Translations under genes and position numbers: made by a program
The notes under the pieces: generated by a model
Databases searched by the model: none
What the model saw: the letters and a program-made list of their open reading frames with translations, nothing else
What the model was told of the DNA's origin: nothing
Assembly (NCBI GenBank): GCA_016291725.1
Contig: JAEEYJ010000140.1
Location: 1-11,100, forward strand
Length of the DNA: 11,100 nucleotides
DNA from: Solobacterium sp.
GTDB lineage: Bacteria > Bacillota_I > Bacilli_A > Erysipelotrichales > Erysipelotrichaceae
Direction: 5' to 3'
Shown here: positions 1 through 6,130 of the stretch, one piece after another
Layout: the number at the start of each line of letters is the position of its first letter
Position numbering within the stretch: position 1 is the first letter of the stretch

Positions 1-98
1 ACGGTGCGAAGTACGGGGTTGAAAGCAAGGAAGGCCAGGGTGCCATGTTCTGGTTCGAGATGACGAATCCCCAGGAAGAAGGCGGCTTCCATGAGTGA
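1..98 (+). CDS. sensor histidine kinase, C-terminal end only (partial)
   Basis: Reading frame 3 is open from the window edge to the TGA at 96-98 and gives about 31 residues. They include GAKYGVESKEGQGAMFWFEM, which resembles the end of a HATPase_c ATP-binding domain: the small-residue and VES pattern, then G.G..F.F, corresponds to the G2-box and last strand of histidine kinases. The rest of the protein lies outside the window, so the sensor domain, the partner regulator and the signal cannot be named. The stop codon overlaps the start of the next gene by 8 bp (91-98), which suggests translational coupling and a shared transcript. The family call rests on a short stretch, so it is moderately secure. 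The exact kinase (for example WalK or PhoR type) is not determinable. Confidence 0.7.
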   Translation, partial: GAKYGVESKEGQGAMFWFEMTNPQEEGGFHE

Positions 99-732
99 CT
101 ACCTGCCCGGTACGGATCTGATCATCGATCAAAGGGAGCATGACTACCACTTCTCCAGTGATGCCCAGCTGCTGGGGGAGTTCCTGAAGATCAAGCATAA
201 GGATACCGTGCTGGACATCGGCTGCGGCAGCGGTGCACTGCTGCTGTACGCATCGCTCCATCAGCCGAAGGCAATGTACGGCATCGATCTGTATGAGGGG
301 ATCATCCGGCAGGCAGAGCACAATCTGGCGCTGAACGGCCTGTCCGCAGTGCTGGTCACCGGACGGGTACAGGACTACCGGGAACGCCGGTTCGACGTGA
401 TTGTATGCAACCCGCCGTTCTTTCCCGCAACGGAAGAGAACCTGATGAAAACGGATCCTGTGCTCAGAGCGGCAAGACACGAAACGGAACTCAGTCTGAC
501 GGACCTGTTCCTTTCCGTGAACGCGCTTCTGGAAGAGAAGGGGCATTTCTTCCTGGTGCACCGGGCACAGCGCTTCAACGACATCATGCGCTGTGCCCAG
601 GACAGCGGACTGGCCCTGAAGAGGATCAGGACCGTCTGCCGGAAACAGAACGGCAGTGTACGGTGCATTCTCGTGGAATTCGTGCGCGGTGCAGCCACGG
701 AATGTGCATTCGAACCACCGCAGTATCTATAG
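91..732 (+). CDS. trmN6: tRNA1(Val) (adenine(37)-N6)-methyltransferase, YabB/YfiC (TrmN6) family
   Basis: A class I SAM-dependent methyltransferase of 213 residues. The SAM-binding motif I is VLDIGCGSG (residues 40-48), an acidic residue follows in YGIDL (63-67), and the catalytic N6-adenine motif is NPPF (107-110). The ARHE stretch (128-131) and the opening with a Q....DYHFSSDAQLLG pattern are typical of the YabB/YfiC group, which methylates A37 of tRNA1(Val). The protein is shorter than the usual 240-250 residues: it ends soon after the FEPPQYL that matches the family's Pro-Pro strand, so the normal C-terminal tail is missing. The ATG at 91 has an AGGAAGAAGG-like ribosome binding site 8-10 nt upstream and overlaps the upstream kinase gene by 8 bp. 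Close relatives include protein-glutamine and 16S rRNA methyltransferases with the same NPPF motif. The family call is firm, the exact substrate less so. Confidence 0.85.
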   Translation: MSDYLPGTDLIIDQREHDYHFSSDAQLLGEFLKIKHKDTVLDIGCGSGALLLYASLHQPKAMYGIDLYEGIIRQAEHNLALNGLSAVLVTGRVQDYRERRFDVIVCNPPFFPATEENLMKTDPVLRAARHETELSLTDLFLSVNALLEEKGHFFLVHRAQRFNDIMRCAQDSGLALKRIRTVCRKQNGSVRCILVEFVRGAATECAFEPPQYL

Positions 733-744
733 GAGGACAAGGGA

Positions 745-1506
745 ATGAGTGAAGAGAAAAACCTGCAGGAAATGATCGAAAACGCCGTCAAGGAATCCAT
801 CAAGAAGGAGAACCGGAAGAACCGGTTCCTGAGCACCCTGATCCCCCTGATCGGCTATGCACTGATCCTGTGCGGCCTGTGGTTCATCTATGACCGCATC
901 CGTCCGAAGACACCGGAGATCGCCCCGGTGGAGGACCATGATGTGACGCTGGACAACAACGGCATTCTCGGATTCACCGCAGCGGACTTTGAAGAAGCTG
1001 TACTGGGGAAATCGCAGATGCAGCAGCTGCTGATTGTGGATGAACAGGAAGTCTCCGTTACTTCCATCATTACCCAGGCAGGACTGTTCAACTGGGACAT
1101 CACATCCAAGACGGTGAACGAGACCATCTACGGGACAGGAACATATACCGTGGATCTCTCACGGATCACCCGGGATTCCATCATCTTCGATCAGGATCTC
1201 TTTACGGTCATTATCCATGTACCGTATCCGGAGCTGCACGCCGTAACGTTCAATCCGGAAAAGACGCAGATCGGTGATACAAAGAAAGGATGGCTGGCCT
1301 TCGGTGAGATCAAGCTTACACCGGAGGAGCAGAAGGAATTCGAAACTGCGGCCATCGCCAAGCTCACGGCAAGGCTCAATGAACAGGAATGCTATGACAC
1401 AGCGGTCCGGTTCGCAAGGCTGGCTGCGTATGAGCTGTATCAGCCGGTCGTCAGCGCGGTATCGCCGGCATACAAGGTCACGATTGTCGTGGATGAGAAA
1501 GAATAG
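745..1506 (+). CDS. single-pass membrane protein, DUF4230-like
   Basis: A protein of 253 residues. Residues 1-28 are charged and lysine/glutamate rich, as expected for a short cytoplasmic tail. Residues 29-49 (FLSTLIPLIGYALILCGLWFI) form one clear transmembrane helix. The remainder is an extracytoplasmic domain. Its pattern of a GTGTYTVDLSRI strand (130-141), a following strand ending in HVPYPEL (158-164) and a late alpha-helical region (about 193-235) resembles DUF4230 (Pfam PF14014), recognised from memory and not by search. The biochemical role of that family is not established. The start has a textbook AGGAGG at 731-736, just after the stop of the methyltransferase gene, with a 12-nt gap, so the two are probably co-transcribed. 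A strong promoter lies downstream, so this gene ends the upstream unit. Nothing in the sequence identifies a partner or substrate. Confidence 0.65.
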   Translation: MSEEKNLQEMIENAVKESIKKENRKNRFLSTLIPLIGYALILCGLWFIYDRIRPKTPEIAPVEDHDVTLDNNGILGFTAADFEEAVLGKSQMQQLLIVDEQEVSVTSIITQAGLFNWDITSKTVNETIYGTGTYTVDLSRITRDSIIFDQDLFTVIIHVPYPELHAVTFNPEKTQIGDTKKGWLAFGEIKLTPEEQKEFETAAIAKLTARLNEQECYDTAVRFARLAAYELYQPVVSAVSPAYKVTIVVDEKE

Positions 1507-1538
1507 CGGCGGAAAGCGCATATTTATGCGGAAATTGT

Positions 1539-1567
1539 TTGACTGAACCGAAGGTTGTTGATAGAAT
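1539..1567 (+). promoter_or_regulatory. sigma-A promoter for the rplU-prp-rpmA operon
   Basis: A -35 hexamer TTGACT (1539-1544) is followed by a 17-nt spacer and a -10 hexamer TAGAAT (1562-1567). Both hexamers are one mismatch from consensus and the spacing is optimal. The predicted transcription start is near G1574, which is also the first base of a long hairpin in the leader. The placement directly upstream of a ribosomal protein operon fits a strong constitutive promoter. Confidence 0.85.
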
Positions 1568-1573
1568 AGACGC

Positions 1574-1678
1574 GTTATCAGTCCTCTTGATGAGGTCTGT
1601 AACCGCTCGGAAAAGGTTTCAAGTACAGAAATGTCACCTGAACGGCGCGTCTTAAGATAAATGTCAGGAGGTGTAATG
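1574..1678 (+). ncRNA. L21 ribosomal protein leader (cis-regulatory RNA)
   Basis: A leader of about 105 nt precedes rplU, where Firmicutes carry the L21 leader RNA thought to be bound by L21 for autoregulation. Seen directly: GUUA (1574-1577), CAG (1579-1581) and CCUC (1583-1586) pair with GAGG (1592-1595), CUG (1597-1599) and UAAC (1600-1603), leaving a bulged U and a U-U mismatch and a 5-nt loop. Downstream, AGGU (1614-1617) can pair with ACCU (1636-1639). The same bases with C1635, CACCU (1635-1639), can instead pair with AGGUG (1669-1673) of the rplU ribosome binding site. That makes a translation switch plausible. The match to the known L21 leader family is by position and general structure; I could not run a covariance model. 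Confidence 0.75.
1666..1673 (+). promoter_or_regulatory. rplU ribosome binding site (decides the start)
   Basis: AGGAGGTG lies 5 nt before the ATG at 1679 and only 2 nt before the ATG at 1676. Spacing therefore favours 1679, which gives the conserved N-terminus MYAIIETGGKQ. An in-frame ATG at 1661 lies upstream of this site and cannot be the start it serves. Confidence 0.85.
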
Positions 1679-1990
1679 ATGTACGCAATTATCGAAACAG
1701 GCGGAAAACAGCTGAAAGTGGAAAAGGGAGAAGTGATCTTCGTTGAGAAGCTCGAGGGAGAACCCGGTGACAAGGTTGTCATTGACAAAGTGGTTATGAT
1801 CTCGGACAACGGAACGAGAGTCGGAACTCCGTACATTGACGGTGCAAAGGTTACCTGCACGCTGGAAAAGCAGGGCAAGGAAAAGAAGATCCACATCTTC
1901 AAGTACAAGGCGAAGAAGGGTTCCACCCGCAGGCGCCAGGGTCATCGTCAGCCGTACACAAAGCTGATCGTTGATGAGATCGAGGGCTGA
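1679..1990 (+). CDS. rplU: 50S ribosomal protein L21
   Basis: L21 (bL21) is a 23S rRNA-binding protein of the large subunit. The 103-residue product matches the family length and begins MYAIIETGGKQ, the signature L21 opening. Further family features are the K-V-E-K-G region, IG-type turns around V.TP.I.GA.V.C, the basic stretch KIHIFKYKAKKGSTRR (about residues 72-87) and the ending RQGHRQPYTKLIV. The start at 1679 is set by the AGGAGGTG at 1666-1673. The gene is first in a three-gene operon with prp and rpmA and is preceded by its own promoter and leader RNA. Its stop codon directly abuts the prp start, so translation of the two is probably coupled. Confidence 0.98.
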   Translation: MYAIIETGGKQLKVEKGEVIFVEKLEGEPGDKVVIDKVVMISDNGTRVGTPYIDGAKVTCTLEKQGKEKKIHIFKYKAKKGSTRRRQGHRQPYTKLIVDEIEG

Positions 1991-2296
1991 ATGATCCGTA
2001 CGGCCATCCGGAAAAAGGATGGAAGGATCACTGAGGTGAAGGTCAGCGGACATGCGGAGATGGGTGACGAAGGCACCGATCTCGTATGTGCAGGTGTCAG
2101 TGCCATCATGTTCGGCATCTGCAACGCTCTGGACCGGATGGATGCCGGATGTGAGATCCGCATCGGTGACAATGAAATCACCATCAGTGACAAAGAGCAG
2201 AACGAGGCAGCACAGGTTGTTCTGAAGACCTGTGAAATCCAGCTGAAGACAGTAGAAGAAGTATATTCAGAGTTTATTGAGATAACGGAGGTGTAA
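1991..2296 (+). CDS. prp: ribosomal-processing cysteine protease Prp (YsxB)
   Basis: Prp removes the N-terminal extension of ribosomal protein L27, a step needed in Firmicutes to free the L27 N-terminus that reaches the peptidyl transferase centre. The 101-residue protein has the family's catalytic pair in the usual spacing: His21 in [10 protein letters not shown] and Cys33 in [12 protein letters not shown], 12 residues apart as in the Staphylococcus aureus enzyme. The ATG follows the rplU TGA with no gap, and GAGGG at 1982-1986 serves as ribosome binding site. The downstream gene is rpmA, whose product carries exactly the FF/A cleavage site Prp recognises. The order rplU-prp-rpmA is the standard one in Firmicutes. 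The older name was hypothetical protein YsxB. Confidence 0.95.
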   Translation: MIRTAIRKKDGRITEVKVSGHAEMGDEGTDLVCAGVSAIMFGICNALDRMDAGCEIRIGDNEITISDKEQNEAAQVVLKTCEIQLKTVEEVYSEFIEITEV

Positions 2297-2300
2297 CACT

Positions 2301-2585
2301 ATGAAATACACATTGAACATTCAGTTCTTCGCATCCAAGAAGGGTGTATCCTCGACAAAGAACGGCCGTGATTCCGCAGGACGGAGACTCGGTGCCAAGA
2401 AGGCGGACGGACAGTTCGCTTCTGCAGGTTCCATTATCTACCGCCAGAGAGGCACAAGGATCTTCCCGGGCAAGAACGTAATGCGCGGCGGCGATGACAC
2501 ACTGTTTGCGACATGCGACGGCATCGTGAAGTATGAGCGTCTCGGCAGGGACAAGAAACAGGTCTCTGTCTATCCGCAGGCTTAA
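2301..2585 (+). CDS. rpmA: 50S ribosomal protein L27 with cleavable N-terminal extension
   Basis: L27 (bL27) sits at the peptidyl transferase centre of the large subunit. The 94-residue product has the family core: [11 protein letters not shown], the R.G.K.ADGQ stretch, the [16 protein letters not shown] segment and a C-terminal [11 protein letters not shown]. The first ten residues, [10 protein letters not shown], are the Firmicutes extension, and Prp is expected to cut between Phe10 and Ala11 to expose ASKKGV. The start has GGAGGTG at 2287-2293, inside the end of prp, with a good 7-nt gap. The gene is followed within 20 bp by a terminator-like hairpin, so it is the last member of the ribosomal protein transcript, or the last before partial readthrough into obg. 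Confidence 0.98.
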   Translation: MKYTLNIQFFASKKGVSSTKNGRDSAGRRLGAKKADGQFASAGSIIYRQRGTRIFPGKNVMRGGDDTLFATCDGIVKYERLGRDKKQVSVYPQA

Positions 2586-2601
2586 TCATTGAGGAAGAAC
2601 C

Positions 2602-2626
2602 GCTCCTGTTGATCAGGAGCTTTTTT
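2602..2626 (+). terminator. intrinsic terminator or attenuator between rpmA and obg
   Basis: GCTCCTG (2602-2608) pairs perfectly with CAGGAGC (2614-2620) around a 5-nt loop TTGAT and is followed directly by six T residues (2621-2626). It lies 16 bp after the rpmA stop and 17 bp before the obg start, on the same strand. Some readthrough or an internal promoter is needed for obg; I see no convincing promoter in the short remaining gap. Confidence 0.88.
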
Positions 2627-2643
2627 CGGAAAGGGGGAAGCGT

Positions 2644-3918
2644 ATGATCGATGTTGTAAAGATCAAGGTAAAGGCCGGGGACGGCGGCAAAGGCGCGGTT
2701 GCCTGGCGCCATGAAAAATACTATCCCAACGGCGGTCCTTTCGGCGGCGACGGCGGCAGGGGCGGCAATGTCTGGGTCCAGGTGGATACCAATGAAACCA
2801 CACTGATGAAACTGCGCTATACCCGGAAGGTAAACGCAGGCAACGGCGGCAACGGCATGACAAAGAAAATGCACGGCAAGGACGGTGAGGATGCTGTGAT
2901 CCGCGTTCCGCTGGGCACCATGGTGCGCAACGCAGCGAACGGGGATCTGATGGCAGACCTGACCAAGCCTCACCAGATCGCTCTGATCGCCAAAGGCGGC
3001 AAGGGCGGACTGGGCAACATGCACTTCGCTACCGCCCGCAACAACACACCGGAATATGCCCAGCCGGGGGAGATCGGCGAGAGCTATGAACTGCAGCTGG
3101 AACTGCGCCTGCTGGCGGATGCCGGTCTGATCGGCTTCCCGTCCGTCGGCAAGTCGACATTCCTTTCCGTGGTCACCAATGCCAGACCGGCGATCGCTGA
3201 TTATCCGTTCACAACACTGGAGCCGAACATCGGGGTTGTCGAACTGGACGATGAGAACAGCTTTGTGCTGGCGGACATGCCCGGCCTGATTGAAGGCGCT
3301 GGGGACGGGCGCGGACTCGGCCATGAATTCCTTCGGCACATCCGGCGCTGCCGGGTGCTCATTCATGTTGTGGATATGAGCGGTGAGAACCAGGATCCTG
3401 TAGAAGCCTACCGGATCATCAACGAAGAACTGGTCAAGTACGATGCTTCGCTGGCAGACAAGCCGCAGATCGTGGTCGCCAACAAAATGGATGAACCGCT
3501 GGCCGAGGATTACCTGGAACTGTTCACCAAAGCCTATCCCGGCCTGCAGGTCTACCGTACCAGTACACTGCACCATGAAGGGCTGCGGGAAGTCCTGTAC
3601 GCTGCAGCGATGCAGATCAAGCAGGCAAAGCAGGAAGAAGCCAGCCAGGAACAGCAGAGCGAAGAAATTGTCGTCTACCGCTATGAACCGAAGCGTCCGG
3701 AGTTCAAGGTGCTCAAGCTGGGCAACCATAAGTGGAAGATCGAGAGCCCCCGTGTGGACCGTCTTGCGGAACAGGTGGATTTTGACAACGATGAAGATGT
3801 ATACGTGTTCGGTATGACGCTCAAGAAGATGGGCATAGACAAAGCGCTTTATGATGCCGGCTGCCGTGTAGGCGATGAAGTCATCGTCGGCACCTTCATC
3901 ATGAACTATACAGAGTAG
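2644..3918 (+). CDS. obg: GTPase Obg (CgtA), ribosome assembly and stress
   Basis: Obg is a conserved GTPase bound to the large ribosomal subunit during late assembly. The 424-residue protein has all three usual domains. Residues 1 to about 157 form the glycine-rich Obg fold with repeats such as AGDGGKGAVAWR and GGDGGRGGNVW. The G domain has G1 GFPSVGKST (164-172), G2 FTTLEPN (189-195), G3 DMPG (211-214) with IEGA..GRGLGHEFLRHIRR, and G4 NKMD (280-283); the G5 region is TSTLHHEGL (306-314), where threonine replaces the usual alanine of the SA pair. An OCT domain follows from about residue 341 to the end. The ribosome binding site is the purine run AAAGGGGGAAG just before the ATG. It follows rpmA across a terminator hairpin and leads into ruvA with the ribosome binding site overlapping its own stop codon. 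Identity is secure. Confidence 0.98.
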   Translation: MIDVVKIKVKAGDGGKGAVAWRHEKYYPNGGPFGGDGGRGGNVWVQVDTNETTLMKLRYTRKVNAGNGGNGMTKKMHGKDGEDAVIRVPLGTMVRNAANGDLMADLTKPHQIALIAKGGKGGLGNMHFATARNNTPEYAQPGEIGESYELQLELRLLADAGLIGFPSVGKSTFLSVVTNARPAIADYPFTTLEPNIGVVELDDENSFVLADMPGLIEGAGDGRGLGHEFLRHIRRCRVLIHVVDMSGENQDPVEAYRIINEELVKYDASLADKPQIVVANKMDEPLAEDYLELFTKAYPGLQVYRTSTLHHEGLREVLYAAAMQIKQAKQEEASQEQQSEEIVVYRYEPKRPEFKVLKLGNHKWKIESPRVDRLAEQVDFDNDEDVYVFGMTLKKMGIDKALYDAGCRVGDEVIVGTFIMNYTE

Positions 3919-3926
3919 GAGGTCCT

Positions 3927-4508
3927 ATGATCGCATTTGTACAGGGAAAGGTCGTATCGTATGATGCTGACCATATTGTTGTAGAGAACCAGGGAATCGG
4001 CTGGGATATCGCCTGGCCGCATCCCGACCGCATTCATCTGAACGAGGAAGTGCGCATCTACACCTACATGCATATCAGTGAAAATGACATCGGACTCTAC
4101 GGATTCGAAAGCAGTGAAGAGAAGAATCTTTTCCTCAAACTGATCAGTGTCAAAGGACTCGGACCGAAAACAGCCATGAACATGCTGGCGGTTGCCAGCA
4201 CTGACAGACTGATCAACGCAGTCGAACAGGGCGATGTAGCCATGCTGAAGCGTCTGCCCGGCATCGGCGCAAAGACAGCGGGGCAGATCATTCTTGACCT
4301 GAAGGGAAGGCTGGTCCAGACCGACAGCAAGGCTGAAACCTACGCACAGCCGGTGCAGGAAGCGCTGGAAGCGCTGAAAAACCTCGGGTACAAGCAGGGG
4401 GAACTGCAGATTGCCGGTAAATATATGAGTGAGAAGCCTGGGCTGAGCACGGAAGAGTATCTCAAAATCGGACTTCAGGCGCTGGTAAAAGCGAAGCTCG
4501 GAGGGTAA
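3927..4508 (+). CDS. ruvA: Holliday junction branch migration complex subunit RuvA
   Basis: RuvA binds the four-way Holliday junction as a tetramer and loads RuvB, which drives branch migration in recombinational repair. The 193-residue protein has domain I (OB fold, about 1-62), domain II with two helix-hairpin-helix motifs, VKGLGPKTA (75-83) and LPGIGAKTA (110-118), and a C-terminal domain III (about 143-190, with EALEALKNLGY) that contacts RuvB. AGGAGG at 3917-3922 overlaps the obg stop codon and gives a 4-nt gap, so translation is coupled to obg. RuvB starts 3 nt after the RuvA stop. No ruvC is visible here; in most Firmicutes RecU resolves the junctions instead. Confidence 0.98.
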   Translation: MIAFVQGKVVSYDADHIVVENQGIGWDIAWPHPDRIHLNEEVRIYTYMHISENDIGLYGFESSEEKNLFLKLISVKGLGPKTAMNMLAVASTDRLINAVEQGDVAMLKRLPGIGAKTAGQIILDLKGRLVQTDSKAETYAQPVQEALEALKNLGYKQGELQIAGKYMSEKPGLSTEEYLKIGLQALVKAKLGG

Positions 4509-4511
4509 TGT

Positions 4512-5519
4512 ATGTCTTTTGATGAACGGCTGCTGTCTGCAGAGTATACACCGTCGGATGATGAAGAGCGGATCCGTCCGAAGACACTGGATGAATATGT
4601 CGGACAGGATTCACTGAAGGAAAACCTGCGCATTTTCATCAAGGCTGCCCTGCAGCGCAATGAAGCACTGGACCATGTCCTGCTGTACGGTCCTCCGGGA
4701 CTGGGCAAAACGACGCTGGCCTATATCATCGCAAATGAACTGGGTTCCCATGTACGGACCATCACCGGCCCCAGCATTGAAAAGAGCGGCGATCTTGCCG
4801 CAATCCTGTCCATCCTGGAACCGGGAGATGTCCTGTTCATCGATGAGATCCACCGCCTGCCCAAGGCAATCGAAGAAGTCCTGTATCCGGCCATGGAGGA
4901 CTTTGTACTGGATGTCATGGTGGGCAAGGACACCGGATCACGCAATGTCAGGCTGGAACTGCCGCCGTTTACCCTGGTAGGCGCAACAACCAGGGCAGGC
5001 GACCTGTCTGCACCGCTGCGTGACCGTTTCGGCATCGTATCGAAGCTGGAGTACTACACCAATGAACAGCTTGCCAGCATTGTACGCCGGACAGCCAGAG
5101 TCCTGAATACGGAAACGGACGAAGCTGCGGTGGCGGAAATCGCCAGAAGAAGCCGCGGCACGCCCAGGATTGCGAACCGTCTTCTGAAGCGGATCCGTGA
5201 CTTTGCCCAGGTGCTGAATGACGGCCGGGTAACCGTGGAGATCGCCCAGGATGCGCTGACAAGGCTGCACGTGGACTCCCTCGGTCTGGATGAAGTGGAT
5301 ATCCGCTACCTCCGGGGCATCATTGAACGGTTCCACGGCGGACCGGTCGGCCTGGAAGCACTGGCGAACTCCATCAGTGAAGAACCGACCACTCTGGAGG
5401 ATGTCTACGAACCATATCTGATCCAGATCGGCTTTGTGAACCGGACATCCCGCGGACGTACGGTTACGGAAAAAGCGTACGAGCATCTGAACATTCCCCG
5501 GCAGAACCGGTTGTTCTGA
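4512..5519 (+). CDS. ruvB: Holliday junction branch migration DNA helicase RuvB
   Basis: RuvB is the AAA+ motor of the RuvAB branch-migration complex. The 335-residue protein is of standard length and has Walker A GPPGLGKT (60-67), Walker B LFIDEIHR (108-115), sensor 1 GATTR (157-161), the conserved LRDRFG (169-174) whose arginine acts in trans on the neighbouring ATP site, and sensor 2 GTPRIANR (216-223). A C-terminal winged-helix domain (about 265-335) ends with [12 protein letters not shown] and the typical P.QN.LF tail. The ATG at 4512 has GGAGGG at 4500-4505. The gene lies 3 nt after ruvA and is the last of the obg-ruvA-ruvB unit, ending before a strong hairpin at 5524-5548. Confidence 0.99.
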   Translation: MSFDERLLSAEYTPSDDEERIRPKTLDEYVGQDSLKENLRIFIKAALQRNEALDHVLLYGPPGLGKTTLAYIIANELGSHVRTITGPSIEKSGDLAAILSILEPGDVLFIDEIHRLPKAIEEVLYPAMEDFVLDVMVGKDTGSRNVRLELPPFTLVGATTRAGDLSAPLRDRFGIVSKLEYYTNEQLASIVRRTARVLNTETDEAAVAEIARRSRGTPRIANRLLKRIRDFAQVLNDGRVTVEIAQDALTRLHVDSLGLDEVDIRYLRGIIERFHGGPVGLEALANSISEEPTTLEDVYEPYLIQIGFVNRTSRGRTVTEKAYEHLNIPRQNRLF

Positions 5520-5523
5520 CAGA

Positions 5524-5555
5524 AAACGTGCAGGATTCCTGCACGTTTATTCTTT
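5524..5555 (+). terminator. intrinsic terminator of the ruvB unit, between convergent genes
   Basis: AAACGTGCAGG (5524-5534) pairs perfectly over 11 bp with CCTGCACGTTT (5538-5548) around a 3-nt loop ATT, followed by a T-rich tract TATTCTTTT on the plus strand. The hairpin begins 4 bp after the ruvB stop and overlaps the last codons of the minus-strand SRAP gene. On the minus strand the T tract is short, so it may work less well in that direction. Confidence 0.92.
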
Positions 5556-6083
5556 TACGATATACATTTCGCTCCGGTCCGGCAGCAGTCTCCTGTGCTG
5601 CAGCCAGTCCGGAAAGTCTTCCTGACGGAGCAGGACAGGCTGGCGGTGATGGATGTCCGCGTTCTTTCCCTGGGCTGCCTCCGTGAGGATCACCATATGC
5701 CATTCTTCACCGAACTTCTTCAGCAGACCGGCCATAAAGATGGTTCCCGCACCCGCAAAGCTGTACTTCTCATGCTGAACGTTCCACTCATAGTAGGCGG
5801 ATGCCGGAACGATGCACGGCCACGAGCCATGGTAGAAAGCGGTCGCTTCCCATGTCTCGCTGCGCGCATTGATGAGGGTTTTCCCTTTCATGGGAAAGCC
5901 CCAGCGGCATACCGTAAACCCATCCTTTCCTGTCCATGTCCTGACCAGAACCAGAGAGCCGGGAAACATTTCCGTAAGGGACAGTTCCTTGAAGGTCATC
6001 TCCGGCAGACTGTCCTTTGCGGCTTCGATCAGCTTTGCAATGTCCGGGTTCTGCTTGTCCCAGAATCTGTATCTTCCGCACAT
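5547..6083 (-). CDS. SRAP/HMCES-family abasic-site DNA-protein crosslink protein (YoqW/YedK family)
   Basis: SRAP proteins form a stable thiazolidine crosslink to abasic sites in single-stranded DNA through the N-terminal cysteine, shielding the lesion. The key residues are visible if translation starts at 6083: Cys2 in MCGRYRF, Asn72 in NARSET (72-77), Glu99 in YYEW (97-100) and His145 in IHHRQPV (144-150). WGFP before NARSET is also typical. The protein, 178 residues, is shorter than the common 200-230. An in-frame ATG at 6128 would add 15 residues and move the catalytic cysteine off position 2, so it is rejected. There is no good ribosome binding site, and a perfect TATAAT on the minus strand (6095-6090) stands 6 nt before the ATG. 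The gene converges on ruvB and diverges from the small membrane protein gene. Identity is firm. Confidence 0.93.
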   Translation of the reverse strand: MCGRYRFWDKQNPDIAKLIEAAKDSLPEMTFKELSLTEMFPGSLVLVRTWTGKDGFTVCRWGFPMKGKTLINARSETWEATAFYHGSWPCIVPASAYYEWNVQHEKYSFAGAGTIFMAGLLKKFGEEWHMVILTEAAQGKNADIHHRQPVLLRQEDFPDWLQHRRLLPDRSEMYIVKE

Positions 6084-6089
6084 ACCTGC

Positions 6090-6095
6090 ATTATA
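6090..6095 (-). promoter_or_regulatory. -10 element of a possible leaderless promoter for the SRAP gene
   Basis: A perfect TATAAT on the minus strand is followed by GCAGGT and then the ATG of the SRAP gene. A start 7 nt after the -10 would fall on the A of the ATG. No good -35 is seen at 16-18 nt and no exact TGn extension is present, so support rests on the -10 and its position. Confidence 0.45.
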
Positions 6096-6124
6096 TTGCA
6101 GATTCAGCCCCAGCGGGATAGAAT
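6096..6124 (+). promoter_or_regulatory. promoter of the small membrane protein gene, probably leaderless
   Basis: TTGCAG (6096-6101), a 17-nt spacer and TAGAAT (6119-6124) form a reasonable sigma-A promoter. The -10 is the same hexamer as in the rplU promoter. The expected start point is A6131, the first base of the ATG. The -35 lies directly beside the minus-strand -10 of the SRAP gene (6090-6095), so polymerase on one promoter should exclude it from the other. Confidence 0.6.
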
Positions 6125-6130
6125 ACATTC

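Noticed and set aside
1517..1530. Small inverted repeat CGCAT-ATTT-ATGCG after the DUF4230-like gene
   Set aside because: Only 5 bp with no T run after it; too weak to call a terminator.
1568..1652. AGACGCG (1568-1574) complementary to CGCGTCT (1646-1652), a possible closing helix for the L21 leader
   Set aside because: Six of the seven upstream bases lie before the predicted transcript start near 1574, so the helix probably cannot form in RNA. It would become credible if the start were mapped at or before 1568.
1661..1678. Upstream ATG at 1661 for rplU
   Set aside because: It lies upstream of the ribosome binding site and adds residues absent from L21 proteins.
1159..1926. Open frame on the minus strand across the L21 leader
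   Set aside because: It would run through the rplU promoter, leader and coding sequence and has no recognisable product.
2434..3729. Open frame of 431 codons on the minus strand opposite obg
   Set aside because: Same reverse-codon register as obg, no ribosome binding site or domain, and obg itself is certain.
6084..6128. Upstream ATG at 6128 for the SRAP gene
   Set aside because: It would add 15 residues before the catalytic cysteine, which must be residue 2, and the region holds promoter elements.
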